A stretch of DNA of 64,000 bases from Palsa-1150 sp964531095 (GTDB lineage Bacteria > Myxococcota_A > Polyangia > Polyangiales > Polyangiaceae): the NCBI GenBank assembly GCA_964531095.1, contig CAZHED010000004.1, positions 62,001 through 126,000 of the forward strand. Reading direction: 5' to 3'. The position numbers were made by a program, and so were the translations under genes. Shown here in pieces: positions 6,976 through 15,801 of this stretch. Each line of letters starts with the position of its first letter. The first letter of the stretch is position 1. Below the pieces are notes generated by a model. The model was not told where the DNA came from. It was given only the letters and a program-made list of their open reading frames with translations, and did no database searches.

Positions 6976-9606
6976 TTACAGTCCGCCCGTCGTCGTTTTG
7001 TAAAGGCCGCCGGCGGCGAGCCCGATGTAGATCGCCGTCGGGGTCGACGGGTCGACGGTGATCGCTTTCGGCGTCCAACCCGCAAGACCGATCTGCGCCC
7101 ACGTGGTGCCACCGTTGGTCGTCCGCCAGACGCCCTCGTGCTCGAAGCCCGCATACACCGTCGCCGGCGTCTTGGGATCGATCGCGAGGGCCGACACGTT
7201 TGCCGAAGGCAGGCCCGCCGACTCGGCGGCCCACGTGGCGCCCTGATCGCCGCTGTGCGTCACGCCGCCGTTGCCCGCATAGAGGCTTTGGGTGTTCGTC
7301 GGGTCGATGGCCATGGCGACGAATGAGCCAATCCCGGTCAGCTCGGTCCAGGTCGTGCCGTGGTCGGTGGTCTTGAACGCACCGCTGCCGAGGCCGACGT
7401 AGGCGATGCTCGCGTTGGACGGGTCAATCGCGATTCCGTAGCCAAGGGCGCTGGGCAGGGTCGGGTTCGCCCACGTCGTTCCGCCGTTGGCCGTCACGTA
7501 TGCGCCGCCGCTCGTGCCGGGGAACGCGGCCGCGTACACGCTCTGGCCGTCCGACGGTGCGACCGCGAGCGCCATGATCGGGACTCCCGGTTGAACCTGG
7601 ACGCCCAGGCTCGCGCTGCTCGCGTCGGAGTACTTGAAGACGCCTCCGCCGTTGTTGCCGGCGTAAAGCACGTTCGCGTTCGTCGGCGAGACGGCGACGT
7701 AGAAGTCGCCGTTCCAGTTCTGCGGGGTCGTACCGGGCAAAGTCGTCCACGTACTGGCGCCGTCGGTCGACCGGTGGATGCCGTTGTATCCGCCGCCGAG
7801 GTAAACGATGGACGGGTTCGTGGGGGCGACGGCGATGGAGTTCGCGTCGTACGCGTGAATGCCGGTCGAGGCGTCGGTCCAGGAGGTGCCGCCGGTCGTG
7901 GTCAGGTGCATCATGTGGCCGTCGAACGGGGTGTAGTTCACGCCGTACGCGATGGCGCTGTTGCTCGGGGCGACGCCGAGGGCGATGGGAACGTTGGAAA
8001 AGGGTGTGGATCCGACGGTCATCCAGCTGAGCCCCCCGTCGGACGACGTGTACAGGCCGTCCCCGTAGAGAACCGCGTACGAAGTCTGGCCCGCGGGGCG
8101 GAGGGCGATGACCTCCGCCATTCCGCTCGTTTGAATCCCCGACGGAAGGCTCCATGCGCCACCCGTGAGCTTCCAGATGCCGCCCTGGCCCAAGGCCGGA
8201 TTCTCGAACCCGACGTAGGGGATCGTAGGGTCCACCAGATCGACCGCGATCGTGCGATACCAGAGCGCGGCCCCCGCATCGGGCCCGAACACCCCAGGGA
8301 GCGTCGCCCACGTCAGGCCCCCGTCTTTGGATTCTTGGATCGAGCCGCCGTAGACGCCCGCATAGATGACTTTGGGGCTCGTCGGGGCGACGCCGATCGC
8401 GGTGACGTTCGGGGGGCCGCTCGCGTCGGTCGCGCCGAGGATCGCCGTCCACGTCTGACCCGCGTCGGTGGTCTTGTAAGCGCCCAGGCTACAACCGAAA
8501 TAGAGCGTCGTGGTGGTCACCGGATCGATCGCGAGCGTTTGGACGTAGATGTTCGGAATGCTCGCGGTCACGCTCGTCCAGGTCGTGCCGGAGTCGTTCG
8601 ATCGATAAACGCCGTCGGCCCCTGCGTAGATCGTCCTCGGATTGGTCGGGTCGATCACGAGGCTGCGAACGGACTTGCCGGGCAGTCCGATGAACGTCCA
8701 CGACGGGTTGGTCGTTCCGGTCGTCGTCATGTAGATCCCGCCCCCGTTGGTGCCGGCATAGGCGACGCTCGGGTCGGTGGGCGAGACGGCGACGCAACGC
8801 ACGTCGCCGCCCACGACCGTTCCGCTGGCGGGTTGCCACGACCCGACGGCGGGCGAAATGGTGACCGTGGGGCTCGTTGTCGCGGCGGTGCCCGCGGTGG
8901 CCGTGAAGGCATACGTGCCGGCTTGACTGAGCGTGACGCTCTTGAACGTCGCGGTTCCGCTCGACGCGTTCATCGCGAGAACGCCTCCGAGCACTGCCAT
9001 TCCCGGGTTCGGGACGGGGGAGAGGTTGAGCGTGACGACACCCGTGAACTTCGTGTCGACCGCTCCGCCCGGAGCGATGACGGACACGACGATCGCCGAG
9101 AGCGCGGCGCCCGCGTTTCCGCTCGTCGGGCTCTGTACAAAAGAGACCGTGTCCATCGCATGTGCGTCTACGGAATTGGCGTCGGAGCCGCCCGAATCGG
9201 GGGCGCCGCCCTCGGCAGCGACGGTGGCGTCGCTGCCGCCTCCCGACGAAGCGTCGCGGGTCGCATCGATCCCCGCGTCTCCGCCGGGGCTGCTGGAGTC
9301 GCCCGAACCGCCCGAATCGCCCGCGATCTTCGCGTCGCCGACGTCGATCGAGCCCGCATCGGTCGGACCTCGGTCGTTGGGCGCTCCGTCGCTCGGGAGC
9401 ATCTTGGCGTCCGGCTCCGGGGCGATCGGCGAAGCATCGCTCCCCGTGTCGGTGGCGGCCTGGTCGGGCGCCGCGTCGCCCGCCGGCTCGACCCGGAAAT
9501 CGCCGACGAGATTGACGCACCCGGTTGCCAGGCCGGGGATCAGGATCGCAAGAACGTGCCGGAGTTTGCGCAAGGGGTCCCTCTTGCCGCAGAGCGTAGC
9601 GAACAT
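6976..9606 (-). CDS. Lipoprotein with Asp-rich linker, Ig-like domain and BNR/YVTN-like beta-propeller repeats
   Basis: From the ATG at 9606 the 876-residue protein starts with a signal peptide ending PGLATGC (lipobox, C30). A Gly/Ser/Asp-rich linker follows (about 40-155), then an Ig-like domain (TFKSVTLSQAGTYAFTATAG), and about 14 repeats of roughly 45 residues with the pattern DPTNPxxxYAGxxGxYRSxDxGxTW. These resemble BNR/sortilin (VPS10)-type propeller blades, so the product is likely a surface-exposed, possibly double propeller that binds a ligand. The frame extends upstream to 9879, but that region overlaps topA and has no signal peptide. The gene converges on the DUF1592/DUF1552 pair. 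Substrate is unknown. Confidence 0.82.
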   Translation of the reverse strand: MFATLCGKRDPLRKLRHVLAILIPGLATGCVNLVGDFRVEPAGDAAPDQAATDTGSDASPIAPEPDAKMLPSDGAPNDRGPTDAGSIDVGDAKIAGDSGGSGDSSSPGGDAGIDATRDASSGGGSDATVAAEGGAPDSGGSDANSVDAHAMDTVSFVQSPTSGNAGAALSAIVVSVIAPGGAVDTKFTGVVTLNLSPVPNPGMAVLGGVLAMNASSGTATFKSVTLSQAGTYAFTATAGTAATTSPTVTISPAVGSWQPASGTVVGGDVRCVAVSPTDPSVAYAGTNGGGIYMTTTGTTNPSWTFIGLPGKSVRSLVIDPTNPRTIYAGADGVYRSNDSGTTWTSVTASIPNIYVQTLAIDPVTTTTLYFGCSLGAYKTTDAGQTWTAILGATDASGPPNVTAIGVAPTSPKVIYAGVYGGSIQESKDGGLTWATLPGVFGPDAGAALWYRTIAVDLVDPTIPYVGFENPALGQGGIWKLTGGAWSLPSGIQTSGMAEVIALRPAGQTSYAVLYGDGLYTSSDGGLSWMTVGSTPFSNVPIALGVAPSNSAIAYGVNYTPFDGHMMHLTTTGGTSWTDASTGIHAYDANSIAVAPTNPSIVYLGGGYNGIHRSTDGASTWTTLPGTTPQNWNGDFYVAVSPTNANVLYAGNNGGGVFKYSDASSASLGVQVQPGVPIMALAVAPSDGQSVYAAAFPGTSGGAYVTANGGTTWANPTLPSALGYGIAIDPSNASIAYVGLGSGAFKTTDHGTTWTELTGIGSFVAMAIDPTNTQSLYAGNGGVTHSGDQGATWAAESAGLPSANVSALAIDPKTPATVYAGFEHEGVWRTTNGGTTWAQIGLAGWTPKAITVDPSTPTAIYIGLAAGGLYKTTTGGL

Positions 9607-9766
9607 TGAAATCCGACGGGAGATAGTCGTCTCGGGGCGTGGTGCGCGAGAGCCTCGCGGTCGGCGCGGACCTCTCGCCCGAGTACGAGCAGTGCCGCGC
9701 CCCCGACGGGTGAGGCGACCGACGCCGACTCGCTTCGCCGTCCCGAGCTGCCGCGGCGCCCCGGCG

Positions 9767-12181
9767 CTATAGCACCGCCGCCGACGCCTCGTCGCGACCG
9801 CCATCCGCTGCGGGGGGCGCGGGCTCGCTCGGTTCGGGCTCGCCCACCGGCCGCTTGTAGCCGCAGGCTTTGTTCGCACAGGCGATCATCGGCTTGGCCC
9901 GCGTTCCTGCCATGACGAGGAACGTGCCACCGCAGCTCGGGCAGGTTTCGGGAATGGGCTTCTGCCAGACTTTGAAGTCACACTTGATGCGCTCGTCGGC
10001 GTAGTTCGAGCAGCCGTAGAAGGTCTTGCCGCCTCGTTTCTTCGGGCGGATCTCGATGATGTCGCCGCCGCACTTGGGGCACTTGACGCCGAGCGGCACC
10101 GGCTTGGCGTTCTTGCACTCAGGGTACCCGGTGCAAGACAGGAACTCCCCGAAGCGCCCGCTGCGAATCACCATCGGCTTGCCGCACTTGTCGCACGCGA
10201 TGCCCGTTTCGCGAGGCTGCGTGGGGACCCCGTCCACGCCCAGATCGCGCGTGCTCTTGCACTCCGGATAGTTCGAGCAGCCGAGAAACCAGCCGTTGCG
10301 CGACCAGCGCTTGAGCATGACGCCCCCGCATAGCTCGCACTTCTCCGTGGTGGGCTCGGGCTCCGGATTCCAGCGCTTTCCCTTTTTGCTGATGTCGAGC
10401 TGGGCGCGGAACCGCTTGTAGAAGCGCTTCAGTAGGTCGACCCGCTGCTCGTTGCCCGCTTCGACTTCGTCGAGCTCTTCCTCCATCTTCGACGTGAAGG
10501 CGGGGTCCATGAAGTCGAGCTCGCTCCGGACCAGGCCGTCGACGACGAACTTGCCCAGCGTGGTCGGACGGAACCGCGTGCCGTCCATCTTCTCGACATA
10601 GTCGCGCGCCTGCACCTTGCTGATGATCTCGGCGTACGTGCTCGGCCGGCCGATCCCGCGCTCTTCGAGCTCGCGAACGAGCGACGCCTCCGTATACCGC
10701 GGCGGGGGCTGGGTGAACTTCTGCTCGGTGATTACCCCAGGCGGTACGACGAGATGCAGCGTCTGCCCTTCGGCGAGATCGGGGAGCGTCGCGTCGGCGT
10801 CGTCTGCCAGGAGGTCCTTCGCCTCGCGTTTGGCCGACGCCTCGTCGTCTTCTCCTTCGCCGGCGAGCGGCGCCGCACCTCGCGCGGGCTCCCCCTTGCC
10901 GTAGGCCTCGAGCCATCCGCTGAACCGGAGCACGCGGCCGCTGGCACGCAGGCCGTATGTGGTCTTGTCCGTCGCGACCGCCTCGATGTCGATGCTCGTC
11001 TGGTCGTACAGGGCAGGGGTCATCTGAGACGCGACGAAGCGCTCCCAGATCAGCTTGTACAGCTTGAACTGATCGTCCTTGAGGTGGCGGCGCACGCTCT
11101 CCGGCGTGAGCTCGAGGGACGTGGGGCGGATGGCTTCGTGGGCGTCCTGCGAGTTCTTCTTCGACTTGTACACGTTCGGCTGCGCGGGCACCCACTCGCG
11201 GCCGTACTTGGTGGCGATGTGGTCGCGCGCCTCGTTCACGGCGTCGGGCGATAGCCGCGTGGAGTCGGTGCGCATGTACGTGATGAGACCGACCGGTCCA
11301 CCGTCTTTTCCGAGGTCGACACCCTCGTAGAGCCCCTGCGCGATTTGCATCGCGCGCTTGGCCCCGAAGCCCAGGCGATTGACCGCGTCCTGCTGCAGCT
11401 TGCTCGTGGTGTACGGCGCGGGGGAATTGCGCTTTCGCTCGCTCTTGGTGATCTTCGCAACCCGGTAGCGCGCCCCTTCGAGATGGTTCCGGACGCGGGC
11501 CGCCTCATCTCCGTTCTTGACCGCGAGCTTTTCTCCCTCCCGCGCCACGAGGCGGCCGATGACGGGGTGAACCGCGGTGCCGTTTTGGGCCGCGAGCGCG
11601 GCGCCGCAGTTCCAGTACTCTTCGGGAACGAACGCTTCGATCTCGCGTTCGCGGTCGACGATGAGCCGCAGCGCGACGCTTTGCACCCGGCCGGCGCTCA
11701 GGCCGAAAGCGAGCTTGCTCCAGACGAGCGCCGAGACGTCGTAACCGACGATGCGGTCGAGGACACGGCGGGCACGCTGCGCGTCATAGAGATGCTTGTC
11801 GAGCTCTCGGGGATGGGCGACGCCGTACTCGACCCCTTTCTTGGTAATCTCGTGAAACTCGACCCGCTTGGTGGTTCGCTTGGCGGACTTGAGCTCCTCG
11901 GCGATGTGCCAGGCGATGGCCTCCCCCTCGCGGTCGGGGTCGGTCGCCAGCAAGACTTCGTCGACACCCGAGGCAGCGTCTTTGAGCTCCTGAAGAACCT
12001 TCTCCTTGCCGGGTACGACCTCGTACGTCTCCTGAAAGCCGTTTTCGATGTCGACCCCGAGCTTCTTCGGGAGGTCTTTGATGTGCCCCTTCGAGGCGAC
12101 GACGTCGTACTTGGCGCCGAGGTACTTCTTGATCGTCTTGGCCTTGGCCGGCGACTCGACGACGACGAGCGTCTTTCCCAT
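9767..12181 (-). CDS. topA: DNA topoisomerase I
   Basis: This 804-residue type IA topoisomerase relaxes negative supercoils by a tyrosine-linked single-strand break. The Toprim domain opens with KTLVVVESPAKAKTIKKYLG and carries the Mg-binding DPDREGE at 81-87. The catalytic tyrosine is Y302 in GLITYMRTDSTRLS. Gate-domain motifs such as GLSAGRVQSVALRLIVDRE and RYTEASLVRELEERGIGRPS are all present. The C-terminus has four zinc ribbons (CELCGG...CSNYPEC, CDKCGK...CTGYPEC, CPKCGG...CSNYADERIKC, CPSCGG...CANKAC) and a short Pro/Ala tail. It lies 35 bases downstream of dprA on the same strand, the familiar dprA-topA arrangement. Confidence 0.98.
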   Translation of the reverse strand: MGKTLVVVESPAKAKTIKKYLGAKYDVVASKGHIKDLPKKLGVDIENGFQETYEVVPGKEKVLQELKDAASGVDEVLLATDPDREGEAIAWHIAEELKSAKRTTKRVEFHEITKKGVEYGVAHPRELDKHLYDAQRARRVLDRIVGYDVSALVWSKLAFGLSAGRVQSVALRLIVDREREIEAFVPEEYWNCGAALAAQNGTAVHPVIGRLVAREGEKLAVKNGDEAARVRNHLEGARYRVAKITKSERKRNSPAPYTTSKLQQDAVNRLGFGAKRAMQIAQGLYEGVDLGKDGGPVGLITYMRTDSTRLSPDAVNEARDHIATKYGREWVPAQPNVYKSKKNSQDAHEAIRPTSLELTPESVRRHLKDDQFKLYKLIWERFVASQMTPALYDQTSIDIEAVATDKTTYGLRASGRVLRFSGWLEAYGKGEPARGAAPLAGEGEDDEASAKREAKDLLADDADATLPDLAEGQTLHLVVPPGVITEQKFTQPPPRYTEASLVRELEERGIGRPSTYAEIISKVQARDYVEKMDGTRFRPTTLGKFVVDGLVRSELDFMDPAFTSKMEEELDEVEAGNEQRVDLLKRFYKRFRAQLDISKKGKRWNPEPEPTTEKCELCGGVMLKRWSRNGWFLGCSNYPECKSTRDLGVDGVPTQPRETGIACDKCGKPMVIRSGRFGEFLSCTGYPECKNAKPVPLGVKCPKCGGDIIEIRPKKRGGKTFYGCSNYADERIKCDFKVWQKPIPETCPSCGGTFLVMAGTRAKPMIACANKACGYKRPVGEPEPSEPAPPAADGGRDEASAAVL

Positions 12182-12216
12182 CGGTATGGTTTCTCTTTAG
12201 GATTTCTGAGCAGTTT

Positions 12217-13116
12217 TCAGCGTTTGTAACTGTCGCGTCGTCGGAAGAACCCCGGCGGGCCCTCTACTACTACGGCCTCCAAGGCGAGCGTCAAGAGCGC
12301 AGCGGCGGCCCTTGGCACGGTAGCGCGTGCTTTCTCGGCTATCTCATCCAGGTGAATCGGCACATTCGAGATCGCCGATAAGATTGCGAATTGATTCGGA
12401 TCCATAGGCTCATGCCCGCCGACCTCGAGCGCCGGTGAGGCTGCGCCTGCGCTTTGTTGCACATCTCCGAGCTCGAGCGTTCGCAGGAACGCGGCGATGC
12501 TGGTCAGCGGCCGAGCTCCTTGGTCGAGGAGGTGGCGCGAGCCGTCGAAGCCGGCCGCCCAGGGCGGCGCCGGCACGACCCACAACGGCTTCTTCAGCGC
12601 TTGCGCGCACGCCGCCGCCCGTAGCGCCCCCGAGCGGACGCCTGCCTGAACGACGACCACGGTGTCCGAGAGCGCGACGAGCACCCGATTGCGGAGGACG
12701 AAGCCGCCCGCACGAGCCGCGCTCGCCGGCGGAAACGGCCAGACCATCGCGCCGGGCCCAGCGGCGATGCGGTCGAACAGCGACGCGTGCTCGGGCGGGA
12801 AGCAATGCTCGCACCCGGTGCCGGCGACCGCCCACGTGGGTCCCCCGTGGTCGAGTGCTCCCCGGTGGGCGGCGCCGTCGATGCCGAGGGCGCCGCCCGA
12901 CACGACGACGGCGCCGCATTGCACGACCGAGCGGGCGAGATCGTGCGAGAAGGCGGCGGCATCGCGGCTTGCGTCTCGCGAGCCAACGATCGCTACGGCG
13001 CGCGTGGCCTCGAGCGGCCCCCCCCGCACCGTCAGCGATGCCGGCGGCCGAGCCAGGGAGCGAAGGCGGGAAGGGTAGAGTCGGTCGAGCGGCGTAAGGT
13101 GCAGGGTGGCCGTCAC
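12217..13116 (-). CDS. dprA: DNA-processing protein DprA
   Basis: DprA binds incoming single-stranded DNA during transformation and loads RecA. The Rossmann-like core is recognisable from AVAIVGSRDASRDAAAFSHD, VVSGGALGIDGAAHRGALDH, GTGCEHCFPPEHASLF and RNRVLVALSDTVVVVQAG followed by RSGALRAAACAQA. A winged-helix-like tail ends the protein (LSAISNVPIHLDEIAEKA). I start it at the GTG at 13116 (299 residues) because GAGAGGGG lies just upstream. The longer ATG frame from 13254 would overlap the lipoprotein gene and add an Arg/Ser-rich segment unlike the family. topA follows after 35 bases. Its presence is consistent with DNA uptake or recombination but does not prove competence. Confidence 0.93.
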   Translation of the reverse strand: MTATLHLTPLDRLYPSRLRSLARPPASLTVRGGPLEATRAVAIVGSRDASRDAAAFSHDLARSVVQCGAVVVSGGALGIDGAAHRGALDHGGPTWAVAGTGCEHCFPPEHASLFDRIAAGPGAMVWPFPPASAARAGGFVLRNRVLVALSDTVVVVQAGVRSGALRAAACAQALKKPLWVVPAPPWAAGFDGSRHLLDQGARPLTSIAAFLRTLELGDVQQSAGAASPALEVGGHEPMDPNQFAILSAISNVPIHLDEIAEKARATVPRAAAALLTLALEAVVVEGPPGFFRRRDSYKR

Positions 13117-13222
13117 CCGCCCCTCTCGGCCGCGACCCGAGCGGGGTTGCGACGGGTTGCCTGCCCTTCGAGCAGAGCCGCACGGCGACTGCGCCCGCTC
13201 CCGGATCGACGACGATCCGAGC

Positions 13223-14056
13223 CTACTTGCTCTTGGAGTAAAGCTGCACCGCAACCTGCCCGGAGCCGCTCTTCGCGAAGACGTCGAGCTTGTACTGAAG
13301 CGGGAACGCGATCACCGGGCACATCGGGCTCGGCGATCCGCCGATGGACGGGGTGTTGTTGTGGGTGAGATCCTGGCCCGCGAGCGTCATGTAAAGCGGT
13401 GGCGCGAGGAGATTGAGGTCGAGGTCTTTGACGGCGCCGGGCGCCGAAAAGCCCACGATCGCGTAGCACTTGCCCGCTTGCAGCGTGACCATCATCACGG
13501 CGTGCTGCCCTTCGGTCAGGCTCTGCTTCAGCTGGTCCCCTTCGGGCTGCATCCCCGGTGCGGCCCGCGCAGCCAGCAGCTTGAGCCCCGCGTCCGTCAG
13601 GTCGCCCGAAGCGGCGCCACCGGGAGCCACCGCGCCGGGAAAGGCGTTCTGGATTCCCTGAAGGATCGCCTGGAGGCTATTGGGATCGGTCGGGGCCAAC
13701 GGCGGTGGCGCCGGTTGGGACGGAGCAGGGGCCGCTCCTCCGGGCGCGGGCTGGGCTGGCGGCGGATACGCGGTCGCGTACGCGCCAGGCGGGGCGGGGG
13801 CCGGATATGCCGTCGCGTACGTGGGAGGCTGCGCGGGGGCAGGCGCCGGAGCTGCGCCAGGATATCCCGGAGGGGGCGCACCGGGGTACCCGGGCGGGGG
13901 AGCGCCGGCATAACCGGGAGGCGGGGGTTGTCCCATCCCCGCGGTCGCCGTTCCCGCGCTCGCGGCGTTCGGCGGCGGGTTGTTGCCGCCACACGCGATC
14001 GCGGCTCCGGCCAGCGCGGCGAGCGACCAAACCCGGACCTTACGATTGTCGATCAT
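13223..14056 (-). CDS. Pro/Tyr-rich lipoprotein of unknown function
   Basis: The ATG at 14056 follows GGAGGAGG by 9 bases and opens a 277-residue protein whose first 22 residues end in a lipobox (LAGAAIACGG), so it is lipid-anchored. Residues about 35-125 are low-complexity Pro/Gly/Tyr/Ala with repeated GYPGAPPP and ATAYPAPAP units. The rest is a compact domain (LQAILQGIQNAFPGAVAPGG, LTEGQHAVMMVTLQAGKCYA, IVGFSAPGAVKDLDLNLLAP and KSGSGQVAVQLYSKSK at the C-terminus) with alternating hydrophobics suggesting a beta-sandwich. I recognise no named family. Its start lies 69 bases after the GltJ-like gene on the same strand, so it may be co-transcribed and belong to the same envelope machine. Confidence 0.8.
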   Translation of the reverse strand: MIDNRKVRVWSLAALAGAAIACGGNNPPPNAASAGTATAGMGQPPPPGYAGAPPPGYPGAPPPGYPGAAPAPAPAQPPTYATAYPAPAPPGAYATAYPPPAQPAPGGAAPAPSQPAPPPLAPTDPNSLQAILQGIQNAFPGAVAPGGAASGDLTDAGLKLLAARAAPGMQPEGDQLKQSLTEGQHAVMMVTLQAGKCYAIVGFSAPGAVKDLDLNLLAPPLYMTLAGQDLTHNNTPSIGGSPSPMCPVIAFPLQYKLDVFAKSGSGQVAVQLYSKSK

Positions 14057-14124
14057 GACAGAGGCCTCCTCCACAACGTCAGAGACGTCCGAACAACGGC
14101 CGGAGCGTTCGTATCCCAAACGCG

Positions 14125-15744
14125 CTACTGCCGCACGAATTTGAGTGAGAAGTTGGTCCGCTGGGACGACCCGGTCGCGGGAAATCGCCAGCCGCGGACG
14201 TCGTTCTCGATGCACTTTGCGACGGACGATTCGTCCCCTGAAGCGCTGACGTTTTGCGCGCTGCCGTCGGGGCCCACCGTCAGCATCACGCTCACGTTCA
14301 CCGCGGCCTTCGCCGAAGGGTTGCGCTCCCAGCAAACGCGCCCGATCGCCGTGCGATGCGCGGCGATCACCTGCTGCACCTGACCCTCGGTGAGACTCTG
14401 GCCGCTGGCGGCCTTCGGCGTGTCATTCCCGGGCTCGTCGGTCGGCGTGATGTTCGGGGCGCTTTGGGCGAGGGAATGCAAATCGAGCGCGCGGCCGGTG
14501 CTCGCGCTCGGGGCGGGAGTCGGCGGAGGTGCGGCCGCTCTCGGCGTGGCCGGAGCCTTGGCCATCGGCGCCGCGATGGCCGTCGGCGCCTCGGGCAGAT
14601 CGGCGCTCGTGGGCGGAGCCGTTGGAGCGGCCGCCGACGCAGGAGCGACCGCCGAGGGCCCCGGCGCCGGCCATGTGACGGGCGGCGGCGCAGGCTCCGA
14701 CGGCCGGGAGAGCCAGATGAAGGCCGCCGTGATGCCGAACGCGGTCGCGGCGGCGATCATGGCCAATTGCGTCCACGGGGGCGATCGCTTCGGCCCCGGC
14801 GGTGCGCTGACGACCGGTGATGCTGTCACGGGCGGCCGTGCCGTCGCGGCGGGCGCCGCAGCGAAGGGATCGGGGACGACCGACGGAATCACCGGCTTGG
14901 CCTGGGACTGCGGCGGTCCCGGAACCGGGCTGGCCTCTTGCGGTGACGGTTCGAGCTTCTCCGCGGTCGCCGCGCGCGACATGAAGGGCACGACGTTGCT
15001 TCGCGGGGCAAACGACGGGGGCGGCGGGCCGCGTGGCGGCGCCATGCGCGGGGCGAACCCCGCCGGCGGAACGGAGCGCGGAGGTGCACGCGGGGGCGGT
15101 GGGATGCTGCTGCGCGCCTCGGCGGGGGGTGGCGGCCGGGAGACGCGTGTCATCGCCTCGCGCACGCTCGCCGCGAGCTCCGGGAACAGTCGCAAGGGCC
15201 GCCACTCGTCCAGTCCCTCTTGCCAGACCAGCGACTCTTCGGTCACGGCCCCGAGGGCCGCTTTGCGACGCACCTCCGCCACGCGAACGGGGCCGACCGG
15301 AACCCCGTTGATGGCCACGTACCACTCGTCGCTGGGCGAGAGGTCGGCCATATCAAAGGGGGCGGAGCCCTCCTCGTGCTCCCCATGATGGCCGCGCCGC
15401 GCGATGGCCGCGGCGGCGCCGTCGTGTTGCACGGCGCTTTTAAAAGCACCCTCGAGCGCTCCGGGAGCGCGCTCTCGTTTCGACGAGCTCCCCTGGTCGC
15501 CCCCTATGTCCGCGGCCGGTGGCCGGGCGCGCGGGGGAAGGGGGCGGGGGGGATTGGCCACAGGGGGCGGTCCGCTGGCGCGATCGCCCTGCGGCAGCGC
15601 CGACGAGACGCTCGTTTCCGTGACCGCGGCACGCACCTCAATCAGGTGTCCGCACTTGCGGCACTTCATTCGTACCGTCTTGCCGACGGCCTTTTCGTCG
15701 GCGATCTGGTACTTTGCTTTGCACTGTTCGCAGAGGAATTTCAC
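14125..15744 (-). CDS. AgmX/GltJ-like protein: zinc ribbon, GYF domain, one TM helix, TonB/AgmX C-terminal domain
   Basis: Residues 1-36 form a zinc ribbon (C5-x2-C8 and C28-x2-C31). Residues about 140-190 are a GYF_2 domain (EWYVAINGVPVGPVRVAEVR then LVWQEGLDEWRPLRLFPEL). A Pro-rich stretch leads to a transmembrane helix at about 325-346, a second Pro/Ala-rich periplasmic spacer, and an AgmX/PglI (TonB-like) C-terminal domain at about 450-539 (LTEGQVQQVIAAHRTAIGRV and VSVMLTVGPDGSAQNVSASG). This order is that of AgmX/GltJ, a Myxococcus xanthus gliding-motility protein whose cytoplasmic zinc ribbon and GYF modules contact MglA-type regulators. Similar proteins occur outside motility, so the exact role is inferred. 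The neighbours are a regulator with REC and TPR domains upstream and a lipoprotein downstream. Confidence 0.85.
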   Translation of the reverse strand: MKFLCEQCKAKYQIADEKAVGKTVRMKCRKCGHLIEVRAAVTETSVSSALPQGDRASGPPPVANPPRPLPPRARPPAADIGGDQGSSSKRERAPGALEGAFKSAVQHDGAAAAIARRGHHGEHEEGSAPFDMADLSPSDEWYVAINGVPVGPVRVAEVRRKAALGAVTEESLVWQEGLDEWRPLRLFPELAASVREAMTRVSRPPPPAEARSSIPPPPRAPPRSVPPAGFAPRMAPPRGPPPPSFAPRSNVVPFMSRAATAEKLEPSPQEASPVPGPPQSQAKPVIPSVVPDPFAAAPAATARPPVTASPVVSAPPGPKRSPPWTQLAMIAAATAFGITAAFIWLSRPSEPAPPPVTWPAPGPSAVAPASAAAPTAPPTSADLPEAPTAIAAPMAKAPATPRAAAPPPTPAPSASTGRALDLHSLAQSAPNITPTDEPGNDTPKAASGQSLTEGQVQQVIAAHRTAIGRVCWERNPSAKAAVNVSVMLTVGPDGSAQNVSASGDESSVAKCIENDVRGWRFPATGSSQRTNFSLKFVRQ

Positions 15745-15801
15745 TCGTATATCCCCGCCTAAAACTCAGCCTAGCAAGCAAGGACACGCAAGGGCGAGCG
15801 G

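Noticed and set aside
7360..9609. A 749-residue plus-strand frame opposite the propeller lipoprotein
   Set aside because: It is antisense to a gene with a signal peptide, lipobox and regular repeats, and its sequence is Arg/Gly-rich noise.
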